Part shown: in pieces, positions 1 through 10,700 of the stretch
How the letters are laid out: each line of letters begins with the position of its first letter
How positions within the stretch are numbered: position 1 is the first letter of the stretch
Assembly: GCA_030549495.1 (NCBI GenBank)
Contig: JAUIRK010000042.1
Location: 62,001 to 126,000, forward strand
Length of the DNA: 64,000 nt
Source: Nectonema munidae
Taxonomy: Eukaryota; Nematomorpha; Nectonematoida; Nectonematidae
Direction: 5' to 3'
Position numbers and translations under genes: made by a program
Notes under the pieces: model-generated
Told to the model about the DNA's origin: nothing
What the model saw: the letters and a program-made list of their open reading frames with translations, nothing else
Database searches by the model: none

Positions 1-690
1 TATTCTTGAGTCATTGGGCTGTTTAAACCAAGAGAAGTTTCCTCAATTGTCTATGGATGGTGCAACCGTCAATTGGAAGGTTTTGAAACTACTAGATGCA
101 AAACTTGAAGCCAGAAAGTTGATAAGAACTTTACACATTGATAGCTGCAGTCAATATTCAGTGCTGGTGCTTTTAAAAAGTGGACAAGTAAAGAATACGG
201 AGTAGACAAACTTTTAAAAGCAATGCTTTTCATTTTACATGACTCTTCAGCTTGTAAAAATGAAGACTTGAGAGAAGCACAAACTACTGTTTTCCTTTGA
301 GGTAGATTTACTTTAGATTAACCTACATTTTTGCTTTAATTTTTTTAGATTTGTGCAATAGATGGGTAGACGATTAGCTTGTAGCAGAAAGAGCTATAAA
401 AATGTTGTAAAGTATGCATGCATGAGTTTGAAATAACAGAAAATCTTCGTGTTTACGGCAAACTTGCAAGAGTTAGCAAGACAAAAAGAAAAATCTGTAT
501 TTCTTGAAAAAGATCTGGAACGCAACGCAGGTTAAAGATGGAAGAAATAGAGAATGTGAAGAGGCAGAAACTTTCACTTTTAAAAGAAGAACATCAGTTC
601 GAAATAATAAATGTGGATAATAACCAAGATTTGACATCATTAGCAAAGGCAGCATAATTTTTCGATAAACTAGAGATAAAGAGATTTTAT
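1..690 (+). pseudogene. Decayed transposon-derived ORF (SMDG...NW family)
   Basis: A short open stretch (14-205) carries the motif LSMDGATVNW. From about 205 the reading continues in another frame with a GAFK...WTSKEYGVDKLLKA block and LHDSSACKNED, up to a stop near 300. Further frames hold RWVDD and LVAERAIKML (near 370-410, with in-frame stops) and a charged tail at 535-660 ending LTSLAKAA. In this order the blocks match a family of uncharacterised multi-copy animal proteins that behave like transposon-derived genes. At least three frameshifts and several stops show it is dead. The 5' part lies outside the window. The family match is from memory of its motif order; no function is claimed. 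Confidence 0.6.
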
Positions 691-699
691 TAGGTTTTC

Positions 700-1290
700 A
701 TCTAATTATGCAGAGTAAATTCATTTGTTTTTGCTGAAAAGTATATAAAACCTAACTCTAGTTCTACCTTATGTGTTGTTAAAGGAGTTATTTATATCTA
801 TTAGTTTGGCTTAAAATTATAAATAGTAAGTATTTTAAATTTATTTAGGTTTTTGTGTAATTCATTTGTTAGTTTTAAGTGTTTCTTTTTTGAAGATGAC
901 ATTTTGAGTCAATTTAATGTTTTTTACTGTAATTGAAAAAAGTAAATTTTAGCCGTAATGTGTCATGGTTTTTGTGATCAAAAAATACCTTTTCGCATCC
1001 TATTAGGTAAAAATATGTGAAATCCTGGAAAATGCCTAGAATTCTGTAGACAAATGTTGGCGACCACCGTGATTTCATCTCTGATCCCTTAAAATTAGTC
1101 TCTAGAGTTTATCATGCTTTATCTATGAATAAAAACAGTTATTTGGATTTAGATTTATATAAACCCCATCTTTTTTCATTTATCTACCTGTATATACGCT
1201 TATGTTGCTAATCAATCTTATTCTATGCACTACAATATGTTAAGTTATACACACTTTCCTATATACAGATACACAAAATAATAGGAAAAA
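700..1290. other. AT-rich stretch, nothing recognised
   Basis: AT-rich sequence without a supportable ORF, RNA or repeat. I looked here on the minus strand for the last CCT4 exon (the conserved C-terminal block after VRK) and did not find it. Confidence 0.5.
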
Positions 1291-1296
1291 GAAAAG

Positions 1297-1425
1297 CGCT
1301 GCATGAGTAGATTGGTTGGATACTTTGCTTCAATACCACAAGGTTTCGGATTCAAACCAGCATCAACCGTCTTCTTTGCTCACAGATCGACACAAGGGGT
1401 GCAATTGTGCATTGTCGACGAAATT
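1297..1425 (+). repeat. tRNA-like SINE copy 1
   Basis: A TGGTTGGATACTT A-box-like segment is followed about 35 bases later by a GGATTCAAACC B-box-like segment. Downstream, GCAATTGTGC...TCGACGAAA is shared with the copy at 32.13-32.27 kb. The layout fits a tRNA-derived SINE. It lies in the intron downstream of the last CCT4 exon seen, antisense to that gene. Confidence 0.5.
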
Positions 1426-1548
1426 AATTTATTGATTGAAGTTTTTATCATACTGTCTATGAATAACTTAAATCCGCTCAATATAAGACTTTTTAAGAAT
1501 TAAGTCCTTGCTGCGAACATTCGTACAGCGAGTAGTTAGAGTTATTAC

Positions 1549-1783
1549 CTTTCTCACAGATATGCCTGCATGACATTCGCCACAGACGTGCTTCTTCTTC
1601 AAGGAAGTAACAGTTAGAAGTGAATTGAGCCCACAATTTTCAGATAGAGTATATGGAATGACTTCCATCGCGTCTGCAAAAGCTTTGAAGCAGTGACTTT
1701 CTACGTTGCCCAGGTTTTGAGAGAGTTGATTTAAGCGAAGAGAAAGCTCAATCTCAGGCGCTCCGCCACCAGATATTAAAGCG
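1549..1783 (-). CDS. CCT4: CCT4 exon after the giant intron
   Basis: It begins after ATTTTAG with [17 protein letters not shown], continues through the conserved [15 protein letters not shown] block, and ends GISVRK at a GTAATA donor in phase 0. Reading on past the donor gives sequence unlike any CCT4, so another exon should follow further left; none is visible before base 1. Confidence 0.92.
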
Positions 1784-4700
1784 CTAAAATGCATTCGTAC
1801 AATGTATTCGTAGAGAATGTTAAATAAACAAAACAAACTGAATATTGGCAGAGAGATTGACAATAGGGAAAAATGTCTAATTCAGATTTCTATCCTAGAT
1901 AAATTCATAAGGGATTTATCAAAATATCTAGATTACGTCGTCTAATGGGTAGGTAGCGATTAGTTAATTACTATAATATAAGTTATAAGTTAACGACTAT
2001 AATTTATAACGTACAAAAGTAAATATTATTATTCATTTTTTCGAAAAATTAACTTTTTTTCTATAAATGACATAACAAATCAATTTTCAAATTTTAGTTT
2101 TGAAAAAAGTTGTTAGACTATATTCCATAAACATACATACAAAAATTAATAGAAAAATAAAACGTTTTAAATTTTGCTTAATATAAAATGAAAAAATAAT
2201 TAAAACTTAACTGTTCCAAAATAAATTACTAAATCAAAATTTAATTTCATAATTAAAAAGTGTTTTAGTCAAATATATTAAAATCATAAAAATTGAGGAT
2301 GAATTTATCCGTCATCCTTTTTAGACGAACGCTATTTTGTCAACGATATCATGTATTACAGGGGTGGGGCAAATGTGAACAATTAATCCATTCTATGGGC
2401 GCTCTATCAAGTTTAAAACTTGCACGGTTACACCAGTAATACCAATTTTATTTTTTATTTCTTCACTCAATTAATTTTATATAATAGCATATATAAAATC
2501 AAAAAAGTGAATTTTTTTGAAGTGAAGAAGACATTTTGATTGCAGACAAAGAACACTTTAAAATAAATGATATTTTAATTACTTTTAGTTCCAAACCTCT
2601 GATTCAACAAGATGAGAAAGCAGTCACATATCACACCTTTTTTTCCAATTTCAGAACCTTTCCTCAACAAATTATTATGCAGACTCCTCTAAAAATATTG
2701 TGGATCACTTGGGTGGCCACATGGACCACGTTGAGAAACATTGAATTACAAGAATAGCAGGAAACAATTTATAGCAACAATCTAACATAACGTATATACA
2801 GGATATGGACCACACACGCCCTAAAATTTTCAATCAATGAGAATTCTAATAGAATTTAAAGTCAGGTGGTCAGTTGTATGAATGGAACGATGAATTCATA
2901 AGAGTTTTGATCTTGGAAGTGAAATTCACTAAAATTAGCTTCTCTTAAAAGCTCCACAGAAGGGCCAATAACAAAAATCACCTTTTACGTATTGAGATTT
3001 TTTTAACTAAGTACAAAATCGATATCAAGAAAAATAACATGTAAATAAAAAATATAATAATTTTGCATAAATTATCTTCATCTGATTGGAAAGATTTTTA
3101 GTTGTTTGCAAAGACAGTATCTCACAAAAACTACTTTAAAAAAGTGGTGACATATGGCATGGTACGTTTCATAATTACGGTATTATAAGATAACTCTTTT
3201 GGTAAAAATACGATTCGAAGTTTCGTACGAAAAAACAAAACTAAGGAAAATATCGAAGTTTGGGTATTACCCTCTTTCTTTTAAACAATATTATATAACA
3301 GAACGCATCTTTATTCAAACTATACTTCTTTCTTTTTTCACCCATTTCCCCAAGAAGGACGCTCCTCACCCGAAATATTGAATACGTTTATTACTTTACT
3401 TTATTTCAATTATCAATAAAGGTAGGGTTTGGTAAACAAATCAATTGTATAAGGTAATTTAAAAAAATCACTTTAATGATGGCAGTAGAAAAACTATTCA
3501 AGATATTTTTTATATCTTTCTTAATAAAATTTACAATTTATTTGTTTGGTATGAAAGGTTAATGTATACAAAGAAAAAAAATGCTAAGTTCAGAATTGGG
3601 GGAGTTGTGCTCAAAGGGCAGCTTTTGGTTGCAAAGGAGCCATCACAACTGACTTCACTCTGTGGAATGCAGCCATGAAGGTTGATGTAGCAAAAGATAA
3701 AACTCTTCAGATCAATAAGAAACTACAAAATTGGCCAAAGAGTCAGAATCTTTACGCTGTTTAATTCTTCCTGGAGAATGTACCCTTCTCAAATCATTCA
3801 TGACGGTAAGGAGTTTTTAATTCACGAGTGGCGTAAATATTCTTAATCAAATACTAGTGTTTGCAACTGAGGAATCTTTTCGTCTCTTTGCTACTTCTAC
3901 AGAGTGGTTTATGGATGAAACATTTTTAATCGCACCAAAACTTTTTAAAGTTTATTTCTTCCTTCTTGGTAAGTCGCAAATAATTTATGAAGAACATTTT
4001 AATGCTATAATTGAAAAGTGTGAGACTAAAAAGTGGCAAACTAAAAATTCCTTTGATGAGCAAGAAAACATGTGTGGCTGTTTTTCCTAGTTGACACAGA
4101 ACGCGTTGAAAATATAGCGAATTGGACTTCAACAGCAATACCGTGTTGACAAAAAAACAAGCCTTTCTTTGGCATGAAGGATAGTCTCGTTTACCTTCCA
4201 CTAGATAAATTTTAAGCTTAGTGATGCAGGACAAAAATTACTCAATACCATAAAAGTTATTGGACTACCTTGAGAAGACCTACATCTCTGCGACATAGCG
4301 TTGTATTCAAGCACCCGCTTCTCTTGATGGATTAGCTCCGCAAATGTGTATAAACTATCAGTATTCTTCTTATGTGCAATTTACGCTTTTGATGATTTTA
4401 TTAATTACTTTCGATAAATTTTATAAAAATAACATTTTTACGTAAAAGAAAATAAGATGAACATAATAAATAAGCCAATGAGCGAAGAATAAAATGGATA
4501 GTAAATGTAGCAATGAGCATACGTAGAAAGTATAGCTTTTGAATATAAAGTTTTGAATCACAATAATAAAGTGAACGATAACAATGAGAAAGTTAATAAA
4601 AAGAAAAGAAAAAAATTTCAACTCTTTTTCCTAATAGGGGTTTTACGCGCCACGATGAACCCATAAATATTTAACATGGGTGCACTACTAAAATTTTCGC

Positions 4701-7700
4701 AATTCATGATCGCCTAAATCATTTATTTCGAAAATGAAAAGGAGTTAAATGACCTTTTGCTAGAGATTTGTTTATCATAGAGAGGTTTTTCTAATGGGAT
4801 ATATTTAATTAGACGGTTTTTGTCGCCTGTCACAATTACTTTGTATTCCTTTTCCTTAAATACAGTGGTAGTGATCCCTTATTTTTAGGAAGCATTTTCT
4901 TGTTAAACTCTAGTCAAGAAATGAAAAACAATCTTGGAAAGTGGGACTGACATTGGATAACGGGTGAAAACACTGGTCTATAATATATGTATTAATATAA
5001 CACTAGGACAACCCCCTTCCCCCCGGACAAAATCCCACCTTTTCCCATGAGGAGGAGATTTTTTCTTTCAAATTTATGGCTTGTGTTAATACTAACTCTA
5101 ACATTAAAATCAAATTTATGGCTTGTGTTAATACTAACTCTAACATTAAAATCACGTTTTTGTGTTTAAGAGAAAGGGGTTCTATACTCTTTCTCATTTT
5201 GAGAGAAGGGATTTTGTCCGGGGAGGGGGGGGGGGGGGGGGGGGGTGTCCCGACCCTAAAAATGTTGCCTAGCACTAGAAAGACAAAGTGGTCAAATTGA
5301 CCACAATAGTTTTTTTTCAAAAAATATTAACAAAGATTACATCAGTAAAATTACTAGTCCTTTTTTGACTTTTAATGTCTTGACTTAAAAATTTTTTTGT
5401 TCTTTTTATGCGTATTATACCCTTTTTGAAGTCCTTTTGAAGTAGGATTGAACATCAATTTCAAATGAATAAAACAAAGTCACAAAGAGAAGCTGCTAAA
5501 AATGCCTTGTGCTTTATCCGAAGTATTGAAGAAGGAGACTCTGGATCTGAATCTTTTTCAGACAAAAGTGATGGAGAAAACGATATTGGTTACAATTATT
5601 TGAATCACACTGAGTCGTCAGATGATCTTTCATCAGTTGAAGAAGTTTTTTCGGCAAATATTGACTCTACGACAGGTATCGATGGAACCACTTGGTATGA
5701 ATCCTCAAATTTCAACTTACAAGGGCGCTTTCAACAACAAAACATTGTCACACTGAAAAGTGGTCCAACAGTTTTTTCTTATCGAAATGTAGATAAGACA
5801 TGCGCTTCTGCTTATCGATGTTTTATTTCCGAAAACATGTTCCGTTTTATTCAAAAATGTACCAACTTAGAGGCTACAAAACATAAGCCAGGATGGAAAA
5901 TGGAGTTGCAGGAGTTGGAAAAGTTCATAGCTTTGACTTTATTACGTGGTGTTGGAGGTAAAAACTTTCCTACTAAACTTTTTTGGTCTAAAAAATGGGG
6001 AGTACAACTTTTCAAGCAAGCAATGACGCGTGATCGATTTGAACAAATCATGAGATTTATAAGATTCGATATAAAAAGTGAAAGAAAACAGAGGCTTGAA
6101 AATGATAAGTTTGCTCTTTTCTCGGATATATGGAATCTTTTCATAGACAATTGCGTCAAATGTTACATACCAGATTGTAATCTTACTATAGACGAGAAAC
6201 TTTTTTCAACGAAGGCAATATGCCCGTTTACTCAATATCTCCCGAACAAGCTTGACAAATTTGGGATAAAGTTTTGGTTGCTGGTAGAAGTAAATTCAAA
6301 ATATTTTTGTGGAGGCTTCCCCTATTTAGGAAAGAATGAAGATAGAAATACAGTCCTCTAACGGACCCTTTAAGCGGATATCTAGGGCCGGAAAAAAAAA
6401 TAAAAAAAAAGTTTCATCCAAGTTATTCTACAATATTTTTTTTCAAAATGTCTGGAAGAGAAACAGCCAAACCTTTAAGAAAGCTTGTGACTTTGCCAGT
6501 TAATAAAAAATTGGAGCTTATTAGTAAATTAGAAGCTGGAGCGTCTGTAAAAAGTGTTTGTGAAGAATATGGGGTTAAGAAACAGACAGTATCGGACATT
6601 CGAAAAGCCAAAGATAAGTTGTTGGCTTTTTCTGTAAAATACAATGTGATAGAAGACCGTGAGAGTTCAGTTATTGGAGGAAGAAAAAGGATGAGAGTAT
6701 CTAAAGATGAAAATTTGGAAGAAGCAGTAACGAAATGGTTTGTTCAGCAGCGATCATGCGGTATAAAAGTTCGTGGAATTGCTATTCAAGATCCTGCTCA
6801 AAAGTTGGCTAGACATATGGGAATTGATGACTTTACTGCTAGTGATGGGTGGTTATGGCGCTTTAAGAATAGGCATGGGATTGGCAATAGAGTTTTGCAT
6901 GGGGAAGCAGCCAGTGCGCCAGTTGAAGATGTTGAACCGTTTAAACAAAAATTAAATAAGTTGATCCGAGATGAAGGGCTAATGTTCTCCCAAGTTTACA
7001 ATGCGGATGAGAGTGGTTTATTTTGGCGTTGTATGCCCAAAAATACACAGGCTTTCAAAGATGAAAAAGACATTCATGGAGAGAAATTAAGCAAGGAAAG
7101 AATTTCATTTTTGTGTTGTGCAAATGGAGATGGTCTACATCGTTTACCTCTAGTTGTGGTGGGCAAATCTAAACGCCCACGTGTATTAAAAGATTGCATG
7201 AATCATTTACCTGTAATTTACTACAACTCTAAAAAGGCTTGGTTTAACATGGAGATATTTAAGGACTGGTTTTTTAAGCATTTTGTACCCGCTGTACAAA
7301 AGTTTCAAGAAAAAGTGCTAAAAATTGATTATAAAGATGTAAAAGCTTTGCTTGTTTTGGATAACGCTCCTGCCCACCCTAATGAATCATCTCTTGTTAG
7401 CCATAATGGGAAAATTAAAGTTATGTTTTTCTCACCCAATATTACATCTCTCATTCAACCAATGGACCAAGGTGTAATTGTTTCCTGCAAGAGAGCTTAT
7501 CAACGTAAATATCTGGATGAAGTCTATAGTGTCATTGATGATGATGATGGTGAGGTTGATAGAAGAGGTGAAAAAACCAAAGAAAATATCAAGAACTATA
7601 ACATCAAAGGAGCCATATTCAATCTAGCATCTGCTTGGAAAACTGTGAAAACAACTACACTCGCCAATGCATGGAAAAATCTTTTGTATGCTGCTGAAAA

Positions 7701-10700
7701 TATACAGCCTGACTTCGAAGGATTTGAGCCGAATGACTTTCATCGTGTTTTCAGAAGAGCAGGAGAAGAAGTTTCTTTGGATGATGTAAGAGAGTGGCTT
7801 GAAGAAACAGAAGGTGACCCTGGCTATCATGTTATGACCTACGAAGAAATTGCTGAAGATGTTCTTAAAAGCGATACAATAGAAGAAGAAGATAGAGGAA
7901 AAGAATCAAATGTTCGAATTCCCAAACTTTCGGAGGTTCGAGGAGCACTGGACTGTATCATCACCTACATTGATATGACTGCTGACGAAGATAGCAACCA
8001 ATATTATCCTCATTTTAGAGCTTTCAGAGATATGATAATCAGGAAGCAACATAACAAAGGAAAACAATTGAAAATTCATTCTTTTTTCAATCCAGTTGCT
8101 ACAGATAGGCCTACACACTCGAACTCTCCTTAAGCATCAACCAGCTTCCAGTCACCTGACTTACCTGAAGCATTTGCGAGTAAACACGAGTCATCAGATT
8201 AAATGATTTTTATAATTTTTAAATTCTTTTTATGTTATTGATTTTTAATTAAACATTTCTTAATTGTTTGTACTGTCTGTTTATTCTGAGCCTAGCCTTC
8301 GTCAGGTGATCTGCTTTCATAAAAACACAAAAATAAATAAATTTTAAATAACTTTGCTTTTTTTACATGTTATGAATGCAATTTTAGTAAAACAAAATAG
8401 CCTGTATAATAACAGGGCATTTTCAACTAAATTTCATTGGCTTAGGCATGTTTATGGAATATGGGTTATAGGCTATCTGTTAAGTCGGACACCCCTCTCC
8501 CCCAAGATGTCCGACTTAACGAGGGTGTACTGTAATGTCATTAAGCTATTACGTCGTTGATAAACTACTAGAGCAATGTAAAATTTTTAACAAAGGCTAT
8601 AATATAACTACAGACAACTTCTTCACTTCTAAAGCATTATGTCAAAAGTTAGCGCAGCAAAAAACCAGCTTGGTTGGAACAATTAAATCTTGTAAAAAAG
8701 AAATCTCAAAATTTTTGAAAGAAACCAATAAAATGCCTCTATTTTCATCCAAGTTTTTTTATAGCGAGGATGACATATCACTAACCGACTATAAAGCCAA
8801 AAAACAAGCTTGTTCTTATAATAAGCTCTTTACACACAAAATCTGTTGAAATTTCTGAAGATAAGAAAAAGAAGCCTGAAACTGTTTTGTTTTGTAATGC
8901 TACAAAATATGGAGTTGATATTATCGACCAAATGACTAAGCTATATACTTCAAAATCTGGAGTAAGACGATGGCTTTTGGCAGTATGGTTTAATGTTTTG
9001 GATTTAGCAACCATCAACGCCTACATACTGTACAAAAAAATTAATGACTTTTTGATTTCTCGCCGAAATTTTATCTTAAAGCTGGTTGAAGAATTAGTTG
9101 TTAGCAGCTCTCAACTTTCTGAAACTTTGCTTGTGGAAAATGTGTTTTTAAAAGAAGGATCATATGTAGAAAATGCTACAAAAAGTGAAAATTTGATATT
9201 TGACACACACAAAATATTAAAAGTAAAAAATAAACTTTTTGTAAAATCTTTTTTAAATAATTTCAAAATTTAAAAAAAAGTTGTCATTTTGACCCTTTTG
9301 TCTTTATAGGTATACTTTTTTTCTCGTCTTTCTAGTGCTAGAGTGAAGTCATCTACTTCTGGTTACAGAAGTGCTGACCTAAATAGGCCCCCATCTAAGG
9401 AAAAAGTTTATATTATGTGCTATGTAAAAAATTTGAGCCGCCCCCCCCCCCCCATAGGAAAATTTTTAGACAGCCCAATTATCAAAGTACATGCAATTAA
9501 AAAGTTAAGAGGGGTAAAATGAGTACGTTGCGCTTACTTTAACAAATTAGTGGGCATGGAAAATAAAAACAAAGTGAAAAATTATAACTTTGGAGAACAT
9601 GTGGGGCTAATGGTGACTAATCAACTGTTTTAATCGTGATATATCTTGAAGCAATAAAAGCAACCATAATCGTAAAGAAGACGAATATAAAGGAATAAAT
9701 GTAAAATGTCTCTTCATCAAAGATGTCCTGGAAAGTTGGAAATTTGTAAGAAAATTCCTCTATTGCATTTCTGATCGTTCTGCGTTTATCGCCATGATAA
9801 AGTGTTGACTTCATGTTTCGTTAGTATAGTGAGAGAAAAGTAAATGAATCCGAGCAAGTGTTGATCGAATAATAATGCTGACGATGCTGGGAGAACAGAT
9901 AAAAATCGATAAGTGATGCAGACAACACTCTTTCATAAATAAAGCAGGAGCGAGTGAACAAACATTTTGTTAGATGAAATGAATAAATCGATATGAGAGG
10001 CAATCAATTAAAATCAATGAATGAAAACGCACTTCATCACCACCACACCAAAATCTGTGCTATTTTATAAACAACTCATCAATTTGTGGTGCTATTTTCT
10101 ATGATAACAAACTAATACTACTCGGCATCACCATTTTCAACAAGCTGGAGTAGTTTCATATTAGAAAATTTTTTTGCTTTTGCACAAAAGATCAAAAACT
10201 ATATATGCTACATGCACACTAAAATTTTGTGCCCTAGTTTTTTTACTTGTCTAGATAGACTTCAAAACAGTTTTACAAGTTTGCGTTTGCCTCAAGGTCA
10301 AATATTTCTCTTTAAAAAGTCGCTTTGCTTTGATCTCGTATTTTCTGTATATTAAATATAGATAAAATATTCCAAATATAAAAAAAATTTATTCAATTTT
10401 TTCGTTCAAATTCCTAGAAATATTGTAGAACTGGGATTTAGATATTTAGCTCTCTCAAAATTTGAAGGCCTGAAAGTTTTGAGTCTTGCCCGCCATTTTT
10501 GGTACAATCGGAAAGCTAAAATCTCACGTACAATAATCGTTTTTAGTTTCAAAAAAAGTTATATTTTTAAGAAGTTTTTAAAATGAAGCTATTATAAACA
10601 AGTCATCATTTTGTGATGTATTATTATATTTGTATTATGTATTACTATATATTGAGAAAAAATAGAGTGTAATTGAAATTATAATTGTAATTAAAGCCTC

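Larger units (their letters stand above)
5465..9273 (+). pseudogene. piggyBac transposase, split by Tigger and frameshifted
   Basis: DDE_Tnp_1_7 transposase. Part 1 (5465-6350, about 295 codons) has an acidic N-terminus and the first catalytic Asp in LTIDEKLF (about residue 243). Tigger then interrupts at GKNEDRN. Part 2 (8535 on) restarts with [12 protein letters not shown] and holds the second Asp in [10 protein letters not shown] one-base frameshift near 8820 moves the reading to the frame of 8887-9273, which has the third Asp in [13 protein letters not shown]. The C-terminus ends without the usual Cys-rich domain. Removing Tigger with one TA leaves the halves out of frame, so a further small indel or a different boundary is implied. 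Confidence 0.88.
5273..9337 (+). mobile_element. piggyBac element 1, interrupted by Tigger
   Basis: Perfect 12-bp terminal repeats CACTAGAAAGAC (5273-5284) and its complement (9326-9337) resemble the CCCTAGAAAGAT terminus of classical piggyBac. Each is flanked by CTAG (5269-5272 and 9338-9341) where piggyBac elements normally show TTAA. Inside is a transposase gene split by a complete Tigger element. Without the Tigger the element would be about 1.9 kb, a normal size. Confidence 0.85.

Noticed and set aside
1468..1548. C-terminal extension of the CCT4 exon by read-through
   Set aside because: The sequence after VRK starts with a GTAATA donor and does not resemble the conserved CCT4 C-terminus.
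5003..5320. Pro-rich 105-codon minus-strand ORF
   Set aside because: It translates the G run and a 42-bp tandem duplication of a MITE-like element.
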